From Tannerellaceae bacterium (GTDB lineage: Bacteria > Bacteroidota > Bacteroidia > Bacteroidales > Tannerellaceae), in assembly GCA_031271045.1 (NCBI GenBank), contig JAISWO010000017.1, positions 158,306 through 222,305 on the forward strand: a stretch of DNA of 64,000 nt. The letters run 5' to 3'. Under the pieces are notes generated by a model. That model was given only the letters and a program-made list of their open reading frames with translations, searched no databases and was not told the origin of the DNA. How positions within the stretch are numbered: position 1 is the stretch's first letter; the number at the start of each line of letters is the position of its first letter. Below, one piece after another: positions 1 through 7,281 of the stretch. Position numbers and translations under genes: made by a program.

Positions 1-480
1 GACGATACGGTCATAGCGCCGGGCGGCTTTCAGCATCAGATCACATTCTTCGATGGTGTTGGACAGAGGCTTTTCCACGTATAGATCTTTCCCTGCCTGG
101 GCGGCTTCTACCAGAGGCAGACAGTGCCAATGATCCGGCGTAGCGATGATGACGGCATCGACGTCTTTGTTGTCTATCACCCGCCGCCAGTCTTTGTAGA
201 GATACGGTACTTTCTTTTCTGTTTTTTTCTCGACGTCGGCCGCACGTTTGTTCAGCCATTCATCGTCCACATCGCATAAGGCTACACATTCCACTTCGGG
301 ATAGTCGAGAAAGACATTCAAATTGGAATACCCCTGACTACGGCAGCCGATGAGAGCTACCTTGACTTTGTTGCCGGGCGCCGTTGGCCCATAAATAGAC
401 TGATGGGCGCTGATTAAAGGCGTTACACCGAGTCCTGCTGCGGATAAGGCAGACTTTTGAATGAAAATTCTTCTGTTCAT
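1..480 (-). CDS. Gfo/Idh/MocA family oxidoreductase with Tat-like leader (3' part cut by window edge)
   Basis: Reading the minus strand from an ATG at 478-480 gives 160 codons that run off the left edge. The ORF track misses it and lists shadow frames instead. The protein begins MNRRIFIQKSALSAAG, a twin-arginine-like leader, followed by a Rossmann strand with KVALIGC near residues 40-45. Further on are the family motif ATPDHWH and EKPLSN, which are the NAD(P)-binding and catalytic-lysine regions of the Gfo/Idh/MocA family. These exported sugar oxidoreductases act on glycosides or sugar acids; the substrate cannot be told from this fragment. The C-terminal substrate domain lies outside the window. 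Confidence 0.9.
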   Translation of the reverse strand, partial: MNRRIFIQKSALSAAGLGVTPLISAHQSIYGPTAPGNKVKVALIGCRSQGYSNLNVFLDYPEVECVALCDVDDEWLNKRAADVEKKTEKKVPYLYKDWRRVIDNKDVDAVIIATPDHWHCLPLVEAAQAGKDLYVEKPLSNTIEECDLMLKAARRYDRIV

Positions 481-505
481 TTTGACCATTTTTTAAAGCT
501 GAATT

Positions 506-536
506 ATTGGTAATTCGAATAACAACTGTATTTTTG
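506..536 (+). promoter_or_regulatory. Putative Bacteroidetes-type promoter for the UpxY-like gene
   Basis: ATTG (506-509, three of four bases of the -33 TTTG box), a 19-base spacer, then TATTTTTG (529-536), a full match to TAnnTTTG. The predicted start near 543 leaves a leader of about 45 bases before the ATG at 589. Confidence 0.55.
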
Positions 537-588
537 CGCAATGTAACAAAAAAAACACATTCAAAAACTTAGTCTACCCGTTAAAATT

Positions 589-1107
589 ATGACAGAAAAC
601 GAGCACTATAATGATAATGAAAACCGGCATATCTATTGGTTTGTCTTATACACACTACCCCGGGCGGAAAAACAGGTGGCCAAACGAATCAATCAGCAGG
701 AGTTCGAATGTTGGTTACCTCTGCATCTCTGTCCCCGCGCATGGTCCGACCGGGTAAAGACGGTTGAAGTTCCCCTTTTTCATTCGTATGTTTTTGTCAA
801 ATGCCTGGAGAACCAGTTACACACATTATTAAGGATATACGGCGTGTCTCGTATCGTTTACTACAACGGCAAACCGGCCGTCGTCCGTCAGCAAGAAATA
901 GACGCCATCCATGATTTCTTGCAACAATCGGCCAACCATCCTCTTCTGGTAGGCGATGAAGCAGAGATTCTGGTCGGAGCCATGAAGCACGTTTCGGGAA
1001 AGGTAACGATGATAAACAAGAACTATATCGTATTATATCTCGAACAATTAGGCGCCACCGTAATCACGAATCTAGACCACGTTGCCCCGGTTAACAGGTT
1101 AAAATAA
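589..1107 (+). CDS. UpxY-like transcription antiterminator (NusG paralogue)
   Basis: A 172-residue protein. The N-terminal NGN domain is recognisable from IYWFVLYTLPRAEKQVAKRI (residues about 14-33), the WLPLH motif and the FHSYVFVK strand. The C-terminal third (HVSGKVTMINKNYIVLYLEQLG) is KOW-like. In Bacteroides, UpxY proteins are the first genes of capsular polysaccharide operons and let RNA polymerase read through the leader of their own operon. Here no glycan-export or sugar-nucleotide gene follows; the next gene is a GNAT acetyltransferase 20 bases downstream. It may be an orphan antiterminator or a relic of a lost polysaccharide locus. Family assignment is confident; the target is unknown. 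Confidence 0.85.
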   Translation: MTENEHYNDNENRHIYWFVLYTLPRAEKQVAKRINQQEFECWLPLHLCPRAWSDRVKTVEVPLFHSYVFVKCLENQLHTLLRIYGVSRIVYYNGKPAVVRQQEIDAIHDFLQQSANHPLLVGDEAEILVGAMKHVSGKVTMINKNYIVLYLEQLGATVITNLDHVAPVNRLK

Positions 1108-1127
1108 CACAACATAAACAACAAGCC

Positions 1128-2102
1128 GTGGAAAAGAGTAAGAAAAAGAAACAAATCAGGCATCTGTGGGAAGCCGTCTTCGACGATTCCGACAGGTTTA
1201 TTCAGCTCTATTTCAAACAAGTCTACAGAGATGAAAACGCATTGGTGGTAGAAAAAGACGGAAGTATCGTCTCAGCCTTGCAGATACTGCCTTATACGAT
1301 GACTTTCTGCGGCAAGGAAATAACCGTTGCCTATATCTCCGGCGCCTGCACTTTACCCACCGAACAAGGGAAAGGGTGGATGAGCGAACTCCTTCACCAG
1401 GCTTTCGACGAAATGAAGAAAAGAAAGATAGCCCTCAGCGTCCTGATACCGGCAGAAAAAAGCCTTTTCAACTACTATCGCTCATACGGTTATACGGAAA
1501 CATTCGAATACTCGCTGAAGATTTACACCCGCAACGAATATTTCATCCCCAGCCCGGATCGTATCTATGTACAACGCAGGCGAAAAGCGGACGAAGCGAT
1601 CTACGCTTATTTCCAGCGCAAAACTGGCGAACGTCCCATAGCTATCCAACATACGCTTGAGGACTTTCGCATCATCCTCAAAGATTTAAAAACAGCCGGT
1701 GGAGAATTTTTTGTCGCATACAATTCCTGTGACCAACCCGTAGGAATGGCCTTTGCTTCCTCTCCCGATATCAAAGCGAACGCCGAAGAAAGCAGCGTAC
1801 TGATCAAAGAGATACTATACGACAGCGAACAGGTAAAAACGCGCCTGCTATACGAAATAACCAAACTATACGACCTCCTTAAAGCCGTTTACAGAATACC
1901 CTACAACAACAGCTTCATTACCTATCCCTACGGCATGGCAAAGATTATTGATGCGGAACTGCTGATTCATCTCTGGATCGAGGCTCATCCGGAAAGCGCC
2001 TTGTCGGCCGACAAGCTGAGGGCAATGAATATACACGAACTGACACGTCTTCTATTCGCCTATTCCGACCGTCTGGCTTATATGAGCCTGATGCTTGACT
2101 AA
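1128..2102 (+). CDS. GNAT family N-acetyltransferase (Eis-like, two-part)
   Basis: 324 residues, starting at GTG 20 bases after the UpxY-like stop, so probably co-transcribed. Residues about 65-100 carry the acetyl-CoA signature (AYISGACTLPTEQGKGWMSELL, the Q/R-x-x-G-x-G/A loop region), followed by the LIPAEKSLFNYYRSYGY strand-helix typical of Eis-type acetyltransferases. The C-terminal half is a second, degenerate GNAT-like domain with no clear acceptor-binding motif. The acyl acceptor is unknown. Pairing with an UpxY-like gene is unusual. The GTG start is the only one that keeps the full N-terminal helix (HLWEAVFDDSDRF). Confidence 0.8.
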   Translation: MEKSKKKKQIRHLWEAVFDDSDRFIQLYFKQVYRDENALVVEKDGSIVSALQILPYTMTFCGKEITVAYISGACTLPTEQGKGWMSELLHQAFDEMKKRKIALSVLIPAEKSLFNYYRSYGYTETFEYSLKIYTRNEYFIPSPDRIYVQRRRKADEAIYAYFQRKTGERPIAIQHTLEDFRIILKDLKTAGGEFFVAYNSCDQPVGMAFASSPDIKANAEESSVLIKEILYDSEQVKTRLLYEITKLYDLLKAVYRIPYNNSFITYPYGMAKIIDAELLIHLWIEAHPESALSADKLRAMNIHELTRLLFAYSDRLAYMSLMLD

Positions 2103-2141
2103 GCCTCGCAGCTCTGACTGCAAACATGAAAGCAGAAGGAG

Positions 2142-2155
2142 TTGATTTAAATCAA
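2142..2155. promoter_or_regulatory. Perfect FNR/CRP-type palindrome TTGATTTAAATCAA
   Basis: A perfect 14-base palindrome equal to the TTGAT-N4-ATCAA consensus of FNR-type regulators. It is centred about 39 bases upstream of the TACATTTG element and about 49 bases upstream of the predicted transcription start of the Lrp gene. The position suits a class II-like activator or an upstream regulator. The binding protein is inferred, not shown. Confidence 0.45.
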
Positions 2156-2183
2156 CATTTATACGATTTTGATTATTTTTGAT

Positions 2184-2191
2184 TACATTTG
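2184..2191 (+). promoter_or_regulatory. -7 element (TACATTTG) of the Lrp/AsnC gene
   Basis: Full match to TAnnTTTG, 31 bases before the ATG at 2222. It overlaps the TTG that the ORF track uses as start (2189), so that longer start would lie upstream of the transcript and is rejected. Confidence 0.6.
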
Positions 2192-2221
2192 TCGCATAAT
2201 GTAATTTTAACATATAATACT

Positions 2222-2704
2222 ATGGCCCACCATCAGTTAGATGCATTGGATGAAAAAATATTGAAGCTAATTATCAACAATGCCCGTATGCCCTTTCTCG
2301 AAGTTGCAAGGGAATGTAATGTTTCCGGTGCAGCAATCCATCAGCGTATTCAGAAACTCACCAATTTAGGTGTGATAAAAGGATCTGAATTCATCATCGA
2401 CAACACGAAGGTTGGATACGAAACCTGCGCTTACATCGGATTATTCTTAAGCTCTCCCGGAGAGTTTGCCGCCGTGTCGGAAGCTTTGGAGAAGATCCCC
2501 GAAGTTGTGGAATGTCATTACACAACCGGGCGCTACGATTTGTTTATTAAGATTTATGCCCGCAACAATCAACATTTGATGAATATCATTCATCAGAAAT
2601 TGCAACCTCTCGGATTGGCCCGCACCGAATCGCTGATTTCTTTCAAGGAAGCTTTCAAGAAACAGATTCCCATTGACCTGGATGAAAAAGAAAACACCAT
2701 ATAA
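2222..2704 (+). CDS. Lrp/AsnC family transcriptional regulator
   Basis: 160 residues from the ATG at 2222 (MAHHQLDALDEKILKLI). The N-terminal winged helix-turn-helix occupies residues about 5-60 (ARMPFLEVARECNVSGAAIHQRIQKL, with the recognition helix ending GVIKG). The C-terminal RAM/ACT-like ligand domain runs from about 70 to 150 (VVECHYTTGRYDLFIKIYAR). Such proteins sense amino acids and form octamers on DNA. No amino-acid transport gene is adjacent, so the effector is unknown. An FNR-type palindrome lies upstream. The ORF-track start at TTG 2189 overlaps the promoter and is not used. Confidence 0.9.
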   Translation: MAHHQLDALDEKILKLIINNARMPFLEVARECNVSGAAIHQRIQKLTNLGVIKGSEFIIDNTKVGYETCAYIGLFLSSPGEFAAVSEALEKIPEVVECHYTTGRYDLFIKIYARNNQHLMNIIHQKLQPLGLARTESLISFKEAFKKQIPIDLDEKENTI

Positions 2705-2729
2705 GCGGTACAAAAACCGTATATGGTGT
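2694..2729. terminator. Hairpin at the end of the Lrp gene (terminator-like, convergent genes)
   Basis: ACACCATAT (2694-2702) and CGGT pair with ACCG and ATATGGTGT (2721-2729) to form a two-part stem overlapping the stop codon. No strong T-run follows. The site separates lrp (+) from ompH-like (-), which converge. Termination is plausible but not certain. Confidence 0.4.
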
Positions 2730-2769
2730 CGATGACTGCAACATGAGCAACCCGGGGGAAGTGCGGTTA

Positions 2770-3381
2770 TCAGTTCGCGAGCGAGGGAGTATAGCTCTTG
2801 TTCAGGTATTGAATCAACTCTTTGGTGATATCATAGACGTCGTCAGCCAGTAAGATATTGTCGTTGGAGACGTTGCTGAAGATAATCTTGTATTTCTTTT
2901 CTACATTGAAGACCTTTAGCTGAGCGGACAGGGTGTCGCGCAACTGTTCCATCAGCCGTTGTTGTTCGGCTATCAGTTCCTGGGTGAGGCGGTTGTCCAA
3001 CGCTTCGAGTTCCTGACGTTTTTTGACCAATCGTTGTTGCTCCTGTTCCGCCCGTTCGCGCGTCAGGAAGGCGTTATTGTTTACTTTGCGTTCGAAGTCC
3101 TGTATTTCTGTCTGGAGCTGGTTCCCCTGCTGGTTGACATTTGCACGGGCATTTTCTTCCTTGCGCATGATGATCTCGTTCAAATCATTATAATAATGGT
3201 AGCTTTGGAGCAGGGAATCCATGTTGACATAAGCAACCGGCAATATGAGCGGCGCTTCGCCTTCGGTCACAAGCGAAGGTTTTTCTTCTTCCTGCGTCTT
3301 TTTCCCTGTGAATTGCATTATAAATAAAATGATAACAGCCACGGCGAGCACGCCATGAATAATGTAGTTGATATTCTTCAT
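2770..3381 (-). CDS. OmpH/Skp-like periplasmic chaperone, membrane-anchored
   Basis: 203 residues. An N-terminal membrane segment (residues about 6-23) is followed by the OmpH opening strand VAYVNMDSLLQSYHYYNDL near residue 50. A long charged helix follows (residues about 65-150, rich in E, Q and R: EQEQQRLVKKRQELEALDNRL), the tentacle coiled coil of Skp. The C-terminal strand KKYKIIFSN and the terminal helix complete the fold. Skp proteins hold unfolded outer-membrane proteins in the periplasm. The uncleaved-looking anchor differs from soluble Skp. It lies 17 bases after a small membrane protein gene and is probably co-transcribed with it. Confidence 0.85.
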   Translation of the reverse strand: MKNINYIIHGVLAVAVIILFIMQFTGKKTQEEEKPSLVTEGEAPLILPVAYVNMDSLLQSYHYYNDLNEIIMRKEENARANVNQQGNQLQTEIQDFERKVNNNAFLTRERAEQEQQRLVKKRQELEALDNRLTQELIAEQQRLMEQLRDTLSAQLKVFNVEKKYKIIFSNVSNDNILLADDVYDITKELIQYLNKSYTPSLAN

Positions 3382-3398
3382 AAAATTCTATTTATTAT

Positions 3399-3605
3399 TT
3401 ATTTTAATCGTTCTTCCAGATTCTTGCGGTGTTGTTGTTCTGCATGCTGCGCTTTGGCGCAGGTGATTCCTTGCTTACGTAACGCAGGGTTGGCATCTAT
3501 GTGCAGGGACGGGAATGTCCCGTTCTTTTTCAACAGGATACCGGTTGAAAGTAGGGCAACACAGACTGCAAGAATTATTATTGTCATTAATACTATGGTG
3601 AGCAT
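3399..3605 (-). CDS. Small single-pass membrane protein (hypothetical)
   Basis: 68 residues: one hydrophobic segment (LTIVLMTIIILAVCVALLSTGILL, about residues 2-25), then a polar tail with CAKAQHAEQQHRKNLEERLK. It directly precedes the OmpH-like gene on the same strand and has a convincing promoter just upstream, so it is probably real. Small proteins of this shape occur in Bacteroidales. I do not recognise a function. Two cysteines and several histidines in the tail are notable but not diagnostic. Confidence 0.65.
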   Translation of the reverse strand: MLTIVLMTIIILAVCVALLSTGILLKKNGTFPSLHIDANPALRKQGITCAKAQHAEQQHRKNLEERLK

Positions 3606-3613
3606 TTTTCGTT

Positions 3614-3635
3614 TATATTTGTGGACGCAAATATA
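3614..3635. promoter_or_regulatory. Divergent promoters sharing a palindrome (pepD-like / small membrane protein)
   Basis: TATATTTG (3614-3621, + strand) and its inverted copy CAAATATA (3628-3635, a - strand -7 box) are six bases apart, so two TAnnTTTG elements face away from each other in one perfect inverted repeat. The minus promoter also has ATTG at 3658-3655 with a 19-base spacer. The two promoters cannot easily be occupied together. Confidence 0.6.
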
Positions 3636-3665
3636 AGAACTTATCTCTATAAAACAATATAAGCA

Positions 3666-5117
3666 ATGAAGATTACAGACTTAAAACCGCAAATCGTATG
3701 GGATTACTTCCATCTGGTGACGCAAGTGCCCCGCCCTTCGAAGAAAGAAGGACAGATGATTGCTTTTCTCGAATCATTCGCCGACAGCCAGGGGCTCAAG
3801 TACAAAAAAGACGCAGTGGGCAATATCCTGATCTCGAAGCCGGCCACGCCGGGATATGAGGACCGTCCGGTCGTCATCCTCCAGTCGCACATTGACATGG
3901 TCTGCGAGCAGAACGAGCCGAAGGTCTTCGACTTTAATAAGGATGCGATCCGCACCGTCATAGACGGCGACTGGCTGCGCGCCGAGGGGACGACTCTGGG
4001 CGCCGACAACGGGGTCGGTGTGGCGGCCGAGCTGGCTATCCTGGCCTCGGACGAGATCGAGCACGGCCCCATCGAATGTCTTTTCACCGTCGACGAAGAG
4101 ACCGGGCTGACGGGAGCCAAAGCGCTTGAGGCCGGCTTTATGACCGGAAAGATACTGCTCAACCTCGACAGCGAGGACGAAGGCGAAATCTTCATCGGAT
4201 GCGCCGGTGGGAAGGGCACGCAGATCGAACTGAGGCCCTATCAGATGCCGTCCATTGTCGGTCTTGATTATTTCCGCATCGACGTCAAGGGCCTCAACGG
4301 AGGACATTCCGGGAGCGAGATCCACAAAGGACTGGGCAATGCGATCAAGATACTGGCACGTTTCCTCTACCTGCTGACCCCAAACACCTACTTTGAACTT
4401 TGCGCCATCGAAGGCGGCAACCTGCACAACGCCATCGCCCGCGAAGCCTATGCCGTCGTCGGCTTGCATCCGGAGTCGAAAGAAAAGGTGATCGCCTTGC
4501 TGAACAGCTTCATCCCCTTGATCGAGAATGAACTCAAGCACGTCGACCCAAAGGTGCAGATACGGATGCAATCGGTTGAACAACCCAAGACGCAGATGGA
4601 CCGTGAAAGCGCCCTGAAACTGATCCGTGCACTCTACGCCTGCCCGCACGGCGTCGCCGGCATGAGTCACGACATCGAAGGCCTGGTCGAAACATCCACC
4701 AACCTGGCCTCCGTCAAGATGCAGGACGGCCGCATCCTCGTCGGAACCAGCCAGCGCAGCTCCATCGAATCGGCCAAGGATGCCATCGCCGGCCAGGTGG
4801 CGGCGACCTTCCTGCTGGCTGATGGTACCGTAACGCATAACGACGGTTACCCCGGATGGGCGCCCAATCCCAACTCCCGGATCCTGAAGGCAGCGAAGGA
4901 AACCTATAAGGAGCTCTTCGGCCGGGAACCGGAAATCAAGGCTATCCATGCCGGCCTGGAATGTGGCCTCTTCCTCGAAAAGTATCCTTACTTGGATATG
5001 ATTTCTTTCGGCCCGACTTTGCGCGACGTTCATTCTCCCAACGAACGGATTCTGATTCCTTCAGTAGATTTATGGTGGCAGCATCTGCTCCATCTACTGA
5101 AAAACATTCCCGCATAA
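3666..5117 (+). CDS. pepD: Aminoacyl-histidine dipeptidase (M20 family, PepD-like)
   Basis: 483 residues, the normal length for this cytosolic dinuclear-zinc dipeptidase, which cleaves dipeptides including Xaa-His. Visible M20 motifs: VVILQSHIDMVCEQ (zinc ligand His and Asp, about residues 75-88), LGADNGVGVA (bridging Asp, about 115), FTVDEETGLTGA (catalytic Glu-Glu, about 140-151), the lid-domain motif NGGHSGSEI, and a C-terminal HAGLECGLF/SFGPTLRDVHSPNE with the last zinc ligand. No signal peptide. Strong promoter at 3614. The gene is followed by repeat array A. Confident. Confidence 0.93.
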   Translation: MKITDLKPQIVWDYFHLVTQVPRPSKKEGQMIAFLESFADSQGLKYKKDAVGNILISKPATPGYEDRPVVILQSHIDMVCEQNEPKVFDFNKDAIRTVIDGDWLRAEGTTLGADNGVGVAAELAILASDEIEHGPIECLFTVDEETGLTGAKALEAGFMTGKILLNLDSEDEGEIFIGCAGGKGTQIELRPYQMPSIVGLDYFRIDVKGLNGGHSGSEIHKGLGNAIKILARFLYLLTPNTYFELCAIEGGNLHNAIAREAYAVVGLHPESKEKVIALLNSFIPLIENELKHVDPKVQIRMQSVEQPKTQMDRESALKLIRALYACPHGVAGMSHDIEGLVETSTNLASVKMQDGRILVGTSQRSSIESAKDAIAGQVAATFLLADGTVTHNDGYPGWAPNPNSRILKAAKETYKELFGREPEIKAIHAGLECGLFLEKYPYLDMISFGPTLRDVHSPNERILIPSVDLWWQHLLHLLKNIPA

Positions 5118-5121
5118 GCTT

Positions 5122-5497
5122 CTCACAAACGTTGGCAGAAAAGACCGGGGCTGGTTTTTCCTGCCGGCGTTTGTCCGCTGACCATACCGGCCCCGGTTGG
5201 ATCTGCCGACATTTGTCCGCTGACCATACCGGGGCCAGTTTTTTATGCCGACGTTTGTCCACTCAATTTACCAAGCTTGGTAAAGTGTCCCGACGTTTGT
5301 CCGCTCAACTTACCAAACTTGGTGAGTGTGCCGACATTTGTCCGCTTAACTTACCAAACTTGGTGAGTGTGCCGACATTTGTCCGCTCAATTTACCAAGC
5401 TTGGTAAACTGTGCCGACATTTGTTCGCAGACCTTACCAAGCTTGGTAAACTGTGCCGACGGTTGTTCGCAGACCTTACCGGGGCCGGTTTTTGCTA
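5122..5497. repeat. Array A: nine tandem 41-42 bp units with covarying palindromes
   Basis: Fills the space between the convergent pepD-like and DUF6261-like genes. Unit starts (CCGAC block) fall at 5164, 5206, 5248, 5290, 5331, 5372, 5414 and 5456, plus a degenerate first unit at 5122. Spacing is 42, 42, 42, 41, 41, 42 and 42. Each unit holds a constant part GCCGACrTTTGTCCGC, itself containing GACA-TT-TGTC, and a variable palindrome of form ACCrr-NN-yyGGT. The palindrome appears as ACCAAGCTTGGT, ACCAAACTTGGT, ACCGGCCCCGGT and ACCGGGGCCGGT. AA pairs with TT and GG with CC, so the arms covary. The GC-rich forms sit at the outer ends and carry T-runs. An ORF through the array (4961-5407) is not believed. 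The rest of the gap (5498-5611) shows nothing. Confidence 0.9.
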
Positions 5498-5611
5498 TCG
5501 GGATGTGTGGGGAGGAAGCACGGTATGTGAGGGAGGGAGGGGAAAGAAAACGGGCGGTCTTTCCGGTTTAAGGGAAAGCCGCCCGCACGAAAAAGTTGGC
5601 TCCCAACCAAC

Positions 5612-6499
5612 TTATTCTTCTATTTCACCCGGCAGGTCAGGATCTTCCAGGTCGGGGTCTTCCAGGTCAGGATCTTCTGCATCGGGGTTTTGGTCTTTGC
5701 CTTTGGCATGGCGACCGAGGCGCTGGGCAATCATCAGACGATAGCGGGCAGCTATTTCGTTCCAGATTATGACGAAATTATAGTTGATGTTGCCATGCTT
5801 GATGGGGTCAAACGCTTCGTTGCCTTCGTGGATACTGGTGTCGAGCGATTCGCGGGATCCGTGGAAGTCGCCCCCCAGTCCGTCGGCCAGCAGTCGCCCG
5901 TCGGCGTAATTCAGGATGGCGGTGACGTAGAGGTCTCCCGAACGGCGCACCTGGACGATTTCGCCTTTGGGCTTCTTGGCCTTTTCTTCCTGCCTTTCGT
6001 TCAGGATGGAGGCAAAGTTCTGTTCTGCCGTATCGAGCGCCGTGACCCAATCGGTCAGAGCCAGCAAGGTAATGTCGGCAGCATATTCGCCGCGAAGATC
6101 TTGCAGCAGATTGTAAACTGCAGCGGATTCCTTGGCATAGGTTGCCTTCAGGACATTGTTGTGGTACCTGTCAAGCAGGTTGAAGAGACGATCGGCGGCG
6201 ACTTCCTTGGCCGGGACGGGCTGCTTTTGAAGATTCTTCACAATGTTGTAGAAGGCTCTGAAGAGGTCGTCCCGCTTTTGGTCGATTTCTGCCAGTTTCA
6301 CAGTATGCACGCTCCTGCGCAACAGCTCAAGCAATCCGTCGGCCTCGTCTAAGACAGGGAGGAAACGCATGTATAAATCTTCGATCCCAAGCTTTTCCGA
6401 CCCAAAACGTTCAATAAGGTCTTTCAATTCAAGCGCGATACTCAGCCATTCTTCATTCTGGAGGTAATGCATCTGTACTCGTAGTACTTTCATAGGCAA
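5612..6499 (-). CDS. DUF6261-like Bacteroidales protein of unknown function
   Basis: 295 residues with no signal peptide, mostly alpha-helical by composition (ELKDLIERFGSEKL, DGLLELLRRSVHTVKLAEIDQKRDDLFRAFYNIVKNL). It resembles the DUF6261 family as I remember it, so the name is tentative. The tail is acidic and repetitive (three EDPDL units, encoded by 18-bp repeats) and probably disordered. No catalytic motif is evident. Flanked by array A at its 3' end and by a well-formed promoter with a long inverted repeat upstream. Some alternative start (the second residue pair MPMKV) would change two residues only. Confidence 0.7.
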   Translation of the reverse strand: MPMKVLRVQMHYLQNEEWLSIALELKDLIERFGSEKLGIEDLYMRFLPVLDEADGLLELLRRSVHTVKLAEIDQKRDDLFRAFYNIVKNLQKQPVPAKEVAADRLFNLLDRYHNNVLKATYAKESAAVYNLLQDLRGEYAADITLLALTDWVTALDTAEQNFASILNERQEEKAKKPKGEIVQVRRSGDLYVTAILNYADGRLLADGLGGDFHGSRESLDTSIHEGNEAFDPIKHGNINYNFVIIWNEIAARYRLMIAQRLGRHAKGKDQNPDAEDPDLEDPDLEDPDLPGEIEE

Positions 6500-6530
6500 T
6501 TTGTTTTAAAGGTGAATATTAAATACGGAT

Positions 6531-6538
6531 CAAATGTA
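6531..6538 (-). promoter_or_regulatory. -7 element (TACATTTG) for the DUF6261-like gene
   Basis: On the minus strand TACATTTG is a full match to TAnnTTTG, 31 bases before the ATG at 6499. A TTG at 6559-6557 gives a -33-like box with an 18-base spacer. The right end of the box abuts the inverted repeat at 6563-6610. Confidence 0.55.
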
Positions 6539-6562
6539 CGCATATTTTTAATATTCCAACAC

Positions 6563-6610
6563 TGTGACCATATTTTTTTCTCACAAATATCAAAATATTT
6601 TATGGTCACA
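6563..6610. promoter_or_regulatory. Spaced inverted repeat TGTGACCATA / TATGGTCACA
   Basis: Two perfect 10-base arms (6563-6572 and 6601-6610) are separated by 28 AT-rich bases. They lie just upstream of the DUF6261-like promoter and downstream of the LuxR gene. This could be a two-site operator, with half-site centres 38 bases apart, or a large hairpin ending the LuxR transcript. No T-run follows on the minus strand, which favours an operator. Confidence 0.4.
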
Positions 6611-6680
6611 CCTTCTGGTCAGCAGATCGTCGCTGCATGCAGGATTCATGGAATGATGGACAGAGATGTAAAGGCTGTCT

Positions 6681-7271
6681 TCAGCCGATCGCGTCGGAGG
6701 AGACGAGGCCGTTCATGATGGCATAAAAGGTGAGGCCGGAGACGGTTTTGATGCCAAGCCTGGCGGTGATGTTCTTCCGGTGGGTCAGGACGGTGTTCAG
6801 GCTGATGTTCAGTTTGTCTGCAATATCTTTGTTGGTATTGCCTTGTGCAATGAGTTTGAGGACGTCTTTCTCGCGCATGGAGAGTTCTTTGTTCCGCTCC
6901 GCCACCGTATTCTGAGTGTCTTCGGAGGAAAAGAACTGTTGCAGTTGTTCGATAAGGGCCTCCTTCGGCGCACCGGTGTCGAGGCAGTTGCATCCGGCGG
7001 CGGGCGAAGCGGCTTTGCCGGCAGTCAGGATCAAGGTACGGGAGCGGCGGGGGAGGAAGAAATCAATATTCAGGGCGAAGGTATCGGCCTGGGTGAGGTA
7101 GTAATGGAAGTCTGTTCCGTTCCCATTCCCGGTGCCGTTCTCCGGCAAATCGTCAAACGCGCGAAAGTCGGCGATGTTGACCGGCGGGAAATAATCCGTC
7201 AGCAGACTGTTCAGGCCGGCGCATTGCAAGGTATCAGAGAGTATGACGGCTATTTGTTTTGTTCTTCGCAT
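6681..7271 (-). CDS. LuxR/NarL-type transcriptional regulator with degenerate receiver
   Basis: 196 residues. The C-terminal LuxR helix-turn-helix is clear (residues about 130-190: LSMREKDVLKLIAQGNTNKDIADKLNISLNTVLTHRKNI). The N-terminal 115 residues have the length and strand pattern of a response-regulator receiver but lack the usual Asp-Asp and phospho-acceptor motif, so phosphorylation is doubtful. A cysteine pair (GCNCLD) lies near residue 95. It starts 10 bases after the RIC-like gene, last in a five-gene minus-strand cluster, and may control it. Confidence 0.8.
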   Translation of the reverse strand: MRRTKQIAVILSDTLQCAGLNSLLTDYFPPVNIADFRAFDDLPENGTGNGNGTDFHYYLTQADTFALNIDFFLPRRSRTLILTAGKAASPAAGCNCLDTGAPKEALIEQLQQFFSSEDTQNTVAERNKELSMREKDVLKLIAQGNTNKDIADKLNISLNTVLTHRKNITARLGIKTVSGLTFYAIMNGLVSSDAIG

Positions 7272-7281
7272 CGAACGGGCT

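Noticed and set aside
41-541. Track ORFs 41-259 and 338-541
   Set aside because: They are shadow frames of the truncated Gfo/Idh/MocA gene read from 480 to the left edge.
4961-5744. ORFs of 148 and 125 residues through array A
   Set aside because: They read through repeats, start inside pepD or the array, and end in the DUF6261-like gene on the other strand.
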